From: Fasciola hepatica
Lineage: Eukaryota; Platyhelminthes; Trematoda; Plagiorchiida; Fasciolidae
Length of the DNA stretch: 64,000 nucleotides
Direction of reading: 5' to 3'
Assembly (NCBI GenBank): GCA_948099385.1
Contig: CANUEZ040000191.1
Coordinates: forward strand, 6,014,001-6,078,000
Below, one piece after another: positions 1-10,551 of this stretch. Made by a program: the position numbers and the translations under genes. Under the pieces are notes generated by a model. The model saw nothing but the letters and a program-made list of their open reading frames with translations, was not told the origin of the DNA and made no database searches. Numbering within the stretch: position 1 is the stretch's first letter; each line of letters starts with the position of its first letter.

Positions 1-64
1 CTATGTTCCATCACTTCTCTATTTATGGGCCTAAGTAAAACCAAGGCATTCCCTTATGAACAAT

Positions 65-74
65 CCCCACACAG
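65..74 (+). repeat. Deletion-prone tract CCCCACACAG in the monomer
   Basis: In the first copy this tract is intact. In 17 monomers two bases are missing here, giving 423 bp units: near 911, 2609, 4732, 8979, 14076, 16199, 21721, 23418, 23841, 24265, 24682, 25533, 28509, 29778, 43801, 56979 and 57400. The sequence is a C run joined to a CA dinucleotide run, so replication slippage is a plausible cause. Some recurrences are copies made by block duplication (2609, 4732 and 8979 belong to one HOR), while flanking variants differ in others (for example CCCCACAGATT at 56979), which suggests more than one origin. Confidence 0.85.
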
Positions 75-176
75 ATTGCTCATACAATGCAATAGAGCAG
101 TAGCAGAGTAGATTTGTATAGAATGATTCTCCATGCAGCTTGAACACTGAACTGACCATTGAAAATGATGGAAGCA

Positions 177-188
177 CTGTACAGCTGT
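177..188 (+). repeat. Overlapping palindromes CTGTACAG / ACAGCTGT
   Basis: CTGTACAG (177-184) and ACAGCTGT (181-188) are perfect 8 bp palindromes sharing ACAG. They carry a BsrGI site (TGTACA) and a PvuII site (CAGCTG) in nearly every monomer, so either enzyme should cut the array into a 425 bp ladder. A few monomers have lost one or both, e.g. CTGTAGAGCTG near 1027 and 19287, and CTGTACTGCTG near 61337 and 63886. No protein binding is implied; CAGCTG also fits the generic E-box form CANNTG, which is too short to be informative. Confidence 0.8.
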
Positions 189-257
189 TTGATCCGCTAA
201 GGGAATCATGAGCATTGCACATGGACAGAGCCCACACGGGGACACGAACAAGGGTTG

Positions 258-284
258 GGGTGAACGAATGTCAGTCGAACACCC
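258..284 (+). repeat. Imperfect inverted repeat (10 bp arms, 7 bp loop)
   Basis: GGGTGAACGA (258-267) and TCGAACACCC (275-284) pair at 8 of 10 positions around the loop ATGTCAG; the two mismatches are adjacent. The element recurs in every monomer, in the CpG-bearing half. Common variants fall inside it (loop ATGTCAG/TTGTCAG, TCGAAC/TGGAAC, GGGTGAACG/GGGTTAACG), and I see no clear compensatory changes. It could form a small cruciform or RNA hairpin, but nothing shows that it does. Confidence 0.6.
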
Positions 285-363
285 AAACCACAAGGCTATC
301 CGATATGGGTCTCAACGCTTTGTTCAACATATACAATACATGATATAGCACAATCCCCAAATT

Positions 364-393
364 GGCTTCGGCTTTCGCTTTCGCTTTGAACGG
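364..393 (+). repeat. Hypervariable 30 bp cassette with GCTTTC hexamer run
   Basis: In the common form this stretch is built from imperfect GCTTTC hexamers (CGGCTTTCGCTTTCGCTTTG). Across the array it is the most variable part of the monomer, yet every version I checked is 30 bp long. Alternatives include a form with CCTCCGCATTAG (e.g. 26693, 28815, 43686, 53032), one with CCGGTTTCCGATTGGG (2061, 4184, 8430), one with CGTATTGGCTTCG (3346, 5469, 9715), one with CTTATTGGCTATTAACGG (19907), and one with CAATTTGGCTGTG near 800. The base after the GCTTT run also toggles between GAACGG and CAACGG, the latter linked to GGTAATAATC downstream. Confidence 0.85.
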
Positions 394-1213
394 TAACAAC
401 CAAATTCTCGCACACCGATCCAATCCTATGTTTCATCACTTTTCTATTTATGTGCCTAAGTAAAACAAAGGCATTCCCTTATGAACAATCCCCACACAGA
501 TTGCTCATACAATGCAATAGAGCAGTAGCAGAGTTGATTTGTATAATATGATCCTCCATGCAGCTTGAACACTGAACTGACCATTGGAAATGATGGAAGC
601 ACTGTACAACTGTTTGATCCGCTAAGGGAATCATGAGCATTGCACATGGACAGAGCCCACACGGGGACACGAACAAGGGTTGGGGTGAACGAATGTCAGT
701 CGAACACCCAAACCACAAGGCTATCCGATATGGGTCTCAACGCTTTGTTCAACATATACAATACATGATATCGCAAAATCCCCAAATTGGATTCGGCTTT
801 CAATTTGGCTGTGTAAGATAACAACAAAATTCTCGCACACCGATCCAATCCTATGTTCCATCACTTCTCTATTTATGGGCCTAAGTAAAACCAAGGCATT
901 CCCTTATGAACAATCCACACAGATTGCTCATACAATGCAATAGAGCAGTAGCAGAGTAGATTTGTATAATATGATTCTCCATGCAGCTTGAACACTGAAC
1001 TGACCATTGAAAATGATGGAAGCACTGTAGAGCTGTTTGATCCGCTAAGGGAATCATGAGCATTGCACATGGACAGAGCCCACACGGGGACACGAACAAG
1101 GGTTGGGGTGAACGAATGTCAGTCGAACACCCAAACCACAAGGCTATCCGATATGGGTCTCAACGCTTTGTTCAACATATACACTACATGATATAGCACA
1201 ATCCCCAAATTGG

Positions 1214-2060
1214 CTTCGGCTTTCGCTTTCGCTTTTAACGGTAACAACCAAATTCTCGTACACCGATCCAATCCTATGTTCCATCACTTCTCTATTTATG
1301 GGCCTAAGTAAAACCAAGGCATTCCCTTATGAACAATCCCCACACAGATTCTCATACAATGCAATAGAGCAGTAGCAGAGTAGATTTGTATAATATGATA
1401 CTCCATGCAGCTTGAACACTGAACTGACCATTGAAAATGATGGAAGCACTGTACAGCTGTTTGATCCGCTAAGGGAATCATGAGCATTGCACATGGACAG
1501 AGCCCACACGGGGACACGAACAAGGGTTGGGGTGAACGAATGTCAGTCGAACACCCAAACCACAAGGCTATCCGATATGGGTCTCAAAGCTTTGTTCAAC
1601 ATATACAATACATGATATAGCAAAATCCGCAAATTGGATTCGGCTTTCGCTTTGGCTTTTAAAGGTAACAATCAATTTCTCGCACACCGATCCAATCCTA
1701 TGTTCCATCACTTCTCTATTTGTGGGCCTAAGTAAAACCAAGGCATTCCCTTATGAACAATCCCCACACAGATTTCTCATACAATGCAATAGAGCAGTAG
1801 CAGAGTAGATTTGTATAATATGATTCTCCATGCAGCTTGAACACTGAACTGACCATTGGAAATGATGGAAGCACTGTACAGCTGTTTGATCCGCTGAGTG
1901 AAGCATGAGCATTGCACATGGACAGAGCCCACACGGGGACACGAACAAGGGTTGGGGTGAACGAATGTCAGACGAACACCCATATCACAAGGCAATCCGA
2001 TATGGGTCTCAACGCTTTGTTCAACATATACAATACATGATATAGCACAATCCCCAAATT
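1214..2060 (+). repeat. Duplicated segment, left copy (partner 7583-8429)
   Basis: The tail of monomer 3 (CTTTTAACGGTAAC followed by CTCGTACACC) and monomers 4 and 5 reappear at an offset of 6369 bp. Diagnostic shared variants include the one-base loss in CAGATTCTCAT (1342 and 7719), TCAAAGCTTTG (1585 and 7954), CTATTTGTGGGCC, and CCGCTGAGTGAAGC. The offset equals 15 monomers less their small deletions. Confidence 0.85.
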
Positions 2061-4183
2061 GGATTCCGGTTTCCGATTGGGTTTGATCGGTAACAATAAA
2101 ATTCTCGCACACCGATCCAATCCTATGTTCCATTATTTCTCTATTTATGGGCCTGAGTAAAACCAAGGCATTCCCTTATGAACAATCCCCACACAGATTG
2201 CTCATACAATGCAATAGAGCAGTAGCAGAGTAGATTTGTATAATATGATTATCCATGCAGCTTGAACACTGAGCTGTCCATTGAAAATGATGGAAGCACT
2301 GTACAGCTGTTTGATCCGCTAAGGGAATCATGAGCATTGCACATGGACAGAGCCCACACGGGGACACGAACAAGGGTTGGGGTGAACGAATGTCAGTCGA
2401 ACACCCATATCACAAGGCTATCCGATATGGGTCTCAACGCTTTGTTCAACATATACACTACATGATATAGCACAATCCCCAAATTGGATTCGGCTTTCGC
2501 TTTCGCTTTGAACGGTAACAACCAAATTCTCGCACACCGATCAAATCCTATGTTCCATCACTTCTCTATTTGTGGGCATAAGCAAAACCAAGGCATTCCC
2601 TTATGAACAATCCACACAGATTACTCATACAATGCAATAGAGCAGTAGCAGAGTAGATTTGTATTATATGATTCTCCATGCAGCTTGAACACTGAACTGA
2701 CCATTGAAAATTATGGAAGCACTGTACAGCTGTTTGATCCGCTAAGGGAATCATGAGCATTGCACATGGACAGAGCCCACACGGGGACACGAACAAGGGT
2801 TGGGGTGAACGAATGTCAGTCGAACACCCAAACCACAAGGCTATCCGATATGGGTCTCAACGCTTTGTTCAACATATACAATACATGATATAGCACAATC
2901 CCCAAATTCGATTCGGCTTTCGCTTTCGCTTTGAACGGTAACAACCAAATTCTCGCACACCGATCCAATCCTATGTTCCATCACTTCTCTATTTATGGGC
3001 CTAAGTAAAACCAAGGCATTCCCTTATGAACAATCCCCACACAGATTGCTCATACAATGCAATAGAGCAGTAGCAGAGTAGATTTGTATAATATGATACT
3101 CCATGCAGCTTGAACACTGAACTGACCATTGAAAATGATGGAAGCACTGTACAGCTGTTTGATCCGCTAAGGGAATCATGAGCATTGCACATGGACAGAG
3201 CCCACACGGGGACACGAACAAGGGTTGGGGTGAACGAATGTCAGTCGAACACCCAAACCACAAGGCTATCCGATATGGGTCTCAACGCTTTGTTCAACAT
3301 ATACACTACATGATATAGCACAATCCCCAAATTGGCTTCGGCTTTCGTATTGGCTTCGAACGGTAACAACCAAATTCTAGCACACCGATCCAATCCTATG
3401 TTCCATCACTTCTCTATTTATGTGCCTACGTAAAACAAAGGCATTCCCTTATGAACAATCCCCACACAGATTGCTCATACAATGCAATAGAGCAGTAGCA
3501 GAGTAGATTTGTATAATATGATTCTCCATGCAGCTTGAACACTGAACTGACCATTGAAAATGATGGAAGCACTGTACAGCTGTTTGATCCGCTAAGTGAA
3601 GCATGAGCATTGCACATGGACAGAGCCCACACGGGGACACGAACAAGGGTTGGGGTGAACGATTGTCAGTCGAACACCCATATCACAAGGCAATCCGATA
3701 TGGGTCTCAACGCTTTGTTCAACATATACAATACATGATATAGCAAAATCCCCAAATTGGCTTCGGCTTTCGCTTTGGCTTCGAACGGTAACAACCAAAT
3801 TCGCGCACACCGATCCAATCCTATGTTCCATCACTTCTCTATTTATGGGCCTTAGTAAAACCAAGGCATTCCCTTATGAACAATCCCCACACAGATTGCT
3901 CATACAATGTAATAGAGCAGTAGCAGAGTAGATTTGTATAATATGATTCTCCATGCAGCTTGAACACTGAACTGACCATTGAAAATGATGGAAGCACTGT
4001 ACAGCTGTTTGATCCGCTAAGTGAAGCATGAGCATTGCACATGGACAGAGCCCACACGGGGACACGAACAAGGGTTGGGGTGAACGAATGTCAGTCGAAC
4101 ACCCAAACCACAAGGCTATCCGATATGGGTCTCAACGCTTTGTTCAACATATACAATACATGATATAGCACAATCCCCAAATT
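2061..4183 (+). repeat. 5-mer higher-order repeat, copy 1 (2123 bp)
   Basis: The unit begins at the rare cassette GGATTCCGGTTTCCG in the tail of monomer 5 and runs to the same cassette in monomer 10. It carries ordered markers: CTGAGCTGTCCATTG, a 423 bp monomer with GGGCATAAGCAAAACC, a CTTTCGTATTGGC cassette, TATGTGCCTACGTAAAAC, and GCCTTAGTAAAACC with CAATGTAATAG. This copy differs from the next in details such as CGATCAAATCC (2541) against CGATCTAATCC, and in an intact GGGG run. Confidence 0.9.
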
Positions 4184-6305
4184 GGATTCCGGTTTCCGAT
4201 TGGGTTTGATCGGTAACAATAAAATTCTCGCACACCGATCCAATCCTATGTTCCATTATTTCTCTATTTATGGGCCTGAGTAAAACCAAGGCATTCCCTT
4301 ATGAACAATCCCCACACAGATTGCTCATACAATGCAATAGAGCAGTAGCAGAGTAGATTTGTATAATATGATTATCCATGCAGCTTGAACACTGAGCTGT
4401 CCATTGAAAATGATGGAAGCACTGTACAGCTGTTTGATCCGCTAAGGGAATCATGAGCATTGCACATGGACAGAGCCCACACGGGGACACGAACAAGGGT
4501 TGGGGTGAACGAATGTCAGTCGAACACCCATATCACAAGGCTATCCGATATGGGTCTCAACGCTTTGTTCAACATATACACTACATGATATAGCACAATC
4601 CCCAAATTGGATTCGGCTTTCGCTTTCGCTTTGAACGGTAACAACCAAATTCTCGCACACCGATCTAATCCTATGTTCCATCACTTCTCTATTTGTGGGC
4701 ATAAGCAAAACCAAGGCATTCCCTTATGAACAATCCACACAGATTACTCATACAATGCAATAGAGCAGTAGCAGAGTAGATTTGTATTATATGATTCTCC
4801 ATGCAGCTTGAACACTGAACTGACCATTGAAAATTATGGAAGCACTGTACAGCTGTTTGATCCGCTAAGGGAATCATGAGCATTGCACATGGACAGAGCC
4901 CACACGGGGACACGAACAAGGGTTGGGGTGAACGAATGTCAGTCGAACACCCAAACCACAAGGCTATCCGATATGGGTCTCAACGCTTTGTTCAACATAT
5001 ACAATACATGATATAGCACAATCCCCAAATTCGATTCGGCTTTCGCTTTCGCTTTGAACGGTAACAACCAAATTCTCGCACACCGATCCAATCCTATGTT
5101 CCATCACTTCTCTATTTATGGGCCTAAGTAAAACCAAGGCATTCCCTTATGAACAATCCCCACACAGATTGCTCATACAATGCAATAGAGCAGTAGCAGA
5201 GTAGATTTGTATAATATGATACTCCATGCAGCTTGAACACTGAACTGACCATTGAAAATGATGGAAGCACTGTACAGCTGTTTGATCCGCTAAGGGAATC
5301 ATGAGCATTGCACATGGACAGAGCCCACACGGGACACGAACAAGGGTTGGGGTGAACGAATGTCAGTCGAACACCCAAACCACAAGGCTATCCGATATGG
5401 GTCTCAACGCTTTGTTCAACATATACACTACATGATATAGCACAATCCCCAAATTGGCTTCGGCTTTCGTATTGGCTTCGAACGGTAACAACCAAATTCT
5501 AGCACACCGATCCAATCCTATGTTCCATCACTTCTCTATTTATGTGCCTACGTAAAACAAAGGCATTCCCTTATGAACAATCCCCACACAGATTGCTCAT
5601 ACAATGCAATAGAGCAGTAGCAGAGTAGATTTGTATAATATGATTCTCCATGCAGCTTGAACACTGAACTGACCATTGAAAATGATGGAAGCACTGTACA
5701 GCTGTTTGATCCGCTAAGTGAAGCATGAGCATTGCACATGGACAGAGCCCACACGGGGACACGAACAAGGGTTGGGGTGAACGATTGTCAGTCGAACACC
5801 CATATCACAAGGCAATCCGATATGGGTCTCAACGCTTTGTTCAACATATACAATACATGATATAGCAAAATCCCCAAATTGGCTTCGGCTTTCGCTTTGG
5901 CTTCGAACGGTAACAACCAAATTCGCGCACACCGATCCAATCCTATGTTCCATCACTTCTCTATTTATGGGCCTTAGTAAAACCAAGGCATTCCCTTATG
6001 AACAATCCCCACACAGATTGCTCATACAATGTAATAGAGCAGTAGCAGAGTAGATTTGTATAATATGATTCTCCATGCAGCTTGAACACTGAACTGACCA
6101 TTGAAAATGATGGAAGCACTGTACAGCTGTTTGATCCGCTAAGTGAAGCATGAGCATTGCACATGGACAGAGCCCACACGGGGACACGAACAAGGGTTGG
6201 GGTGAACGAATGTCAGTCGAACACCCAAACCACAAGGCTATCCGATATGGGTCTCAACGCTTTGTTCAACATATACAATACATGATATAGCACAATCCCC
6301 AAATT
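4184..6305 (+). repeat. 5-mer higher-order repeat, copy 2 (2122 bp)
   Basis: This is a tandem copy of the preceding block with the same five-monomer order of variants. It has a one-base loss in CACACGGGACACG (near 5331) that copy 3 shares but copy 1 lacks. Its right end switches to a CTTCCGC cassette rather than the block's opening cassette, so the tandem expansion stops here. By eye only a handful of differences separate it from copy 1 over 2.1 kb. Confidence 0.9.
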
Positions 6306-7582
6306 GGCTTCGGCTTTCGCTTCCGCTTTGAACGGTAACAACCAAATTCTCGCACACCGATCCAATCCTATGTTCCATCACTTCTCTATTTATGGGCCTA
6401 AGTAAAACCAAGGCATTCCCTTATGATCAATCCCCACACAGATTGCTCATACAATGCAATAGAACAGTAGCAGAGTAGATTTGTATAATATGATTCTCCA
6501 TGCAGCTTGAACACTGAACTGACCATTGAAAATGATGGAAGCACTGTACAGCTGTTTGATCCGCTAAGGGAATCATGAGCATTGCACATGGACAGAGCCC
6601 ACACGGGGACACGAACAAGGGTTGGGGTGAACGAATGTCAGTCGAACACCCAAACCACAAGGCTATCCGATATGGGTCTGAACGATTTGTTCAACATATA
6701 CACTACATGAAATAGGACAATCCCCAAATTGGCTTCGGCTTTCGCTTTCGCTTTGAACGGTAACAATCAAATTCTCGCACACCGATCCAATCCTATGTTC
6801 CATCACTTCTCTATTTATGGGCCTAAGTAAAACCAAGGCATTCCCTTATGAACAATCCCCACACAGATTGCTCATACAATGCAATAGAGCAGTAGCAGAG
6901 TAGATTTGTATAATATGATTCTCCATGCAGCTTGAACACTGAACTGACCATTGAAAATGATGGAAGCACTGTACAGCTGTTTGATCCGCTAAGTGAAGCA
7001 TGAGCATTGCACATGGACAGAGCCCACACGGGGACACGAACAAGGGTTGGGGTGAACGAATGTCAGTCGAACACCCAAACCACAAGGCTATCCGATATGG
7101 GTCTCAACGCTTTGTTCAACATATACAATACATGATATAGCACAATCCCCAAATTGGCTTCGGCTTTCGCTTCCGCTTTGAACGGTAACAACCAAATTCT
7201 CGCACACCGATCCAATCCTATGTTCCATCACTTCTCTATTTATGGGCCTAAGTAAAACCAAGGCATTCCCTTATGATCAATCCCCACACAGATTGCTCAT
7301 ACAATGCAATAGAACAGTAGCAGAGTAGATTTGTATAATATGATTCTCCATGCAGCTTGAACACTGAACTGACCATTGAAAATGATGGAAGCACTGTACA
7401 GCTGTTTGATCCGCTAAGGGAATCATGAGCATTGCACATGGACAGAGCCCACACGGGGACACGAACAAGGGTTGGGGTGAACGAATGTCAGTCGAACACC
7501 CAAACCACAAGGCTATCCGATATGGGTCTCAACGCTTTGTTCAACATATACACTACATGATATAGCACAATCCCCAAATTGG
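6306..7582 (+). repeat. Dimer-like segment after HOR copy 2 (partner 10552-11850)
   Basis: Monomers 15/16 and 17/18 form a two-monomer alternation of 850 bp. One type has CCGCTAAGTGAAGC and a CTTCCGC cassette (6306, 7156); the other has TTATGATCAATCC and AGAACAGTAGC (6424, 7274). The same alternation follows HOR copy 3 at an offset of 4246 bp. Monomer 16 has GGTCTGAACGATTTG and GAAATAGGAC, which monomer 18 lacks in its tail, because that tail instead matches the tail of monomer 3. Confidence 0.8.
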
Positions 7583-8429
7583 CTTCGGCTTTCGCTTTCG
7601 CTTTTAACGGTAACAACCAAATTCTCGTACACCGATCCAATCCTATGTTCCATCACTTCTCTATTTATGGGCCTAAGTAAAACCAAGGCATTCCCTTATG
7701 AACAATCCCCACACAGATTCTCATACAATGCAATAGAGCAGTAGCAGAGTAGATTTGTATAATATGATACTCCATGCAGCTTGAACACTGAACTGACCAT
7801 TGAAAATGATGGAAGCACTGTACAGCTGTTTGATCCGCTAAGGGAATCATGAGCATTGCACATGGACAGAGCCCACACGGGGACACGAACAAGGGTTGGG
7901 GTGAACGAATGTCAGTCGAACACCCAAACCACAAGGCTATCCGATATGGGTCTCAAAGCTTTGTTCAACATATACAATACATGATATAGCAAAATCCGCA
8001 AATTGGATTCGGCTTTCGCTTTGGCTTTTAAAGGTAACAATCAATTTCTCGCACACCGATCCAATCCTATGTTCCATCACTTCTCTATTTGTGGGCCTAA
8101 GTAAAACCAAGGCATTCCCTTATGAACAATCCCCACACAGATTTCTCATACAATGCAATAGAGCAGTAGCAGAGTAGATTTGTATAATATGATTCTCCAT
8201 GCAGCTTGAACACTGAACTGACCATTGGAAATGATGGAAGCACTGTACAGCTGTTTGATCCGCTGAGTGAAGCATGAGCATTGCACATGGACAGAGCCCA
8301 CACGGGGACACGAACAAGGGTTGGGGTGAACGAATGTCAGACGAACACCCATATCACAAGGCAATCCGATATGGGTCTCAACGCTTTGTTCAACATATAC
8401 AATACATGATATAGCACAATCCCCAAATT
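7583..8429 (+). repeat. Duplicated segment, right copy (partner 1214-2060)
   Basis: This is the second copy of the monomer 3 tail through monomer 5 segment, 6369 bp downstream of the first, with the same one-base deletion at 7719 and the same cassette variants. Directly after it comes the third 5-mer HOR copy, as in the left copy. Confidence 0.85.
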
Positions 8430-10551
8430 GGATTCCGGTTTCCGATTGGGTTTGATCGGTAACAATAAAATTCTCGCACACCGATCCAATCCTATGTTCC
8501 ATTATTTCTCTATTTATGGGCCTGAGTAAAACCAAGGCATTCCCTTATGAACAATCCCCACACAGATTGCTCATACAATGCAATAGAGCAGTAGCAGAGT
8601 AGATTTGTATAATATGATTATCCATGCAGCTTGAACACTGAGCTGTCCATTGAAAATGATGGAAGCACTGTACAGCTGTTTGATCCGCTAAGGGAATCAT
8701 GAGCATTGCACATGGACAGAGCCCACACGGGGACACGAACAAGGGTTGGGGTGAACGAATGTCAGTCGAACACCCATATCACAAGGCTATCCGATATGGG
8801 TCTCAACGCTTTGTTCAACATATACACTACATGATATAGCACAATCCCCAAATTGGATTCGGCTTTCGCTTTCGCTTTGAACGGTAACAACCAAATTCTC
8901 GCACACCGATCTAATCCTATGTTCCATCACTTCTCTATTTGTGGGCATAAGCAAAACCAAGGCATTCCCTTATGAACAATCCACACAGATTACTCATACA
9001 ATGCAATAGAGCAGTAGCAGAGTAGATTTGTATTATATGATTCTCCATGCAGCTTGAACACTGAACTGACCATTGAAAATTATGGAAGCACTGTACAGCT
9101 GTTTGATCCGCTAAGGGAATCATGAGCATTGCACATGGACAGAGCCCACACGGGGACACGAACAAGGGTTGGGGTGAACGAATGTCAGTCGAACACCCAA
9201 ACCACAAGGCTATCCGATATGGGTCTCAACGCTTTGTTCAACATATACAATACATGATATAGCACAATCCCCAAATTGGCTTCGGCTTTCGCTTTCGCTT
9301 TGAACGGTAACAACCAAATTCTCGCACACCGATCCAATCCTATGTTCCATCACTTCTCTATTTATGGGCCTAAGTAAAACCAAGGCATTCCCTTATGAAC
9401 AATCCCCACACAGATTGCTCATACAATGCAATAGAGCAGTAGCAGAGTAGATTTGTATAATATGATACTCCATGCAGCTTGAACACTGAACTGACCATTG
9501 AAAATGATGGAAGCACTGTACAGCTGTTTGATCCGCTAAGGGAATCATGAGCATTGCACATGGACAGAGCCCACACGGGACACGAACATGGGTTGGGGTG
9601 AACGAATGTCAGTCGAACACCCAAACCACAAGGCTATCCGATATGGGTCTCAACGCTTTGTTCAACATATACACTACATGATATAGCACAATCCCCAAAT
9701 TGGCTTCGGCTTTCGTATTGGCTTCGAACGGTAACAACCAAATTCTAGCACACCGATCCAATCCTATGTTCCATCACTTCTCTATTTATGTGCCTACGTA
9801 AAACAAAGGCATTCCCTTATGAACAATCCCCACACAGATTGCTCATACAATGCAATAGAGCAGTAGCAGAGTAGATTTGTATAATATGATTCTCCATGCA
9901 GCTTGAACACTGAACTGACCATTGAAAATGATGGAAGCACTGTACAGCTGTTTGATCCGCTAAGTGAAGCATGAGCATTGCACATGGACAGAGCCCACAC
10001 GGGGACACGAACAAGGGTTGGGGTGAACGATTGTCAGTCGAACACCCATATCACAAGGCAATCCGATATGGGTCTCAACGCTTTGTTCAACATATACAAT
10101 ACATGATATAGCAAAATCCCCAAATTGGCTTCGGCTTTCGCTTTGGCTTCGAACGGTAACAACCAAATTCGCGCACACCGATCCAATCCTATGTTCCATC
10201 ACTTCTCTATTTATGGGCCTTAGTAAAACCAAGGCATTCCCTTATGAACAATCCCCACACAGATTGCTCATACAATGTAATAGAGCAGTAGCAGAGTAGA
10301 TTTGTATAATATGATTCTCCATGCAGCTTGAACACTGAACTGACCATTGAAAATGATGGAAGCACTGTACAGCTGTTTGATCCGCTAAGTGAAGCATGAG
10401 CATTGCACATGGACAGAGCCCACACGGGGACACGAACAAGGGTTGGGGTGAACGAATGTCAGTCGAACACCCAAACCACAAGGCTATCCGATATGGGTCT
10501 CAACGCTTTGTTCAACATATACAATACATGATATAGCACAATCCCCAAATT
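8430..10551 (+). repeat. 5-mer higher-order repeat, copy 3 (2122 bp)
   Basis: It has the same five-monomer order as copies 1 and 2. It shares CGATCTAATCC and the one-base loss in CACACGGGACACG (near 9576) with copy 2, so it descends from copy 2 or its parent rather than copy 1. It has private changes, e.g. GAACATGGG near 9586, and a GGCTTCGGC cassette start near 9278 where copies 1 and 2 have TTCGATTCGGC. Confidence 0.9.

Larger units (their letters stand above)
1..425 (+). repeat. Reference monomer (first copy) and its internal layout
   Basis: This copy is a convenient reference because the window begins at a usable phase and the next copy starts at exactly 426. Reading along it: a CpG-free half (1-194) with a C-rich/CA tract at 65-74; an AT-rich stretch near 110-125; overlapping palindromes at 177-188; a CpG-bearing half (195-417) whose conserved core includes CCCACACGGGGACACG near 231; an imperfect inverted repeat at 258-284; an AT-rich stretch (TATACAATACATGATATAG) near 320-339; and the variable cassette at 364-393. 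Base composition counted by hand is 189 G+C of 425. The choice of start is arbitrary; the biological unit boundary is unknown. Confidence 0.95.
1..1213 (+). repeat. Lead-in monomers 1-3 (no close HOR partner in window)
   Basis: Three monomers start at 1, 426 and 851. The second has an unusual cassette (near 790-820) that ends GTAAGATAACAAC. The third is 423 bp and has CTGTAGAGCTG in place of the usual palindromes. From about 1214, in the tail of monomer 3, the sequence matches the tail of monomer 18 (about 7583), which marks the left edge of the large duplication described below. Confidence 0.75.

Noticed and set aside
117..126. TATA-like stretch (TATAATATG in most monomers) as a promoter
   Set aside because: An AT-rich motif of this length is common by chance. 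It toggles with TATTATATG and AAAATATG, and no transcript or paired element supports it.
263..285. Possible Pol III B box or tRNA-derived SINE (TTCGA on the minus strand)
   Set aside because: Only the short TTCGA core fits. The flanking stem does not pair as a T-arm and there is no A box at a suitable distance or terminal T run.
31..293. Minus-strand open frames of about 68 and 79 codons in nearly every monomer
   Set aside because: They overlap in different frames of the same repeat. The 68-codon frame starts at GTG (complement of CAC at 235-237) and the 79-codon frame at TTG (complement of CAA at 291-293), not ATG. One- and two-base deletions fuse or break them freely and are propagated with the HORs. 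No domain, signal peptide or known family is visible.
379..395. CENP-B-box-like match TTTCGCTTTGAACGGTA
   Set aside because: It matches 7 of the 9 core positions of the CENP-B box. A match that good is expected about once by chance per monomer when both strands are scanned, and the variable cassette destroys it in many copies.
1777..2166. 129-codon minus-strand frame, also at 8146, 11968 and 14516, and a 122-codon frame at 46766-47134
   Set aside because: These arise where a monomer happens to lose a stop or has a one-base deletion (CTATCGATATGG at 47010). Because 425 is not a multiple of three, any frame crossing a monomer junction enters a different frame of the next copy, so longer products cannot be maintained.
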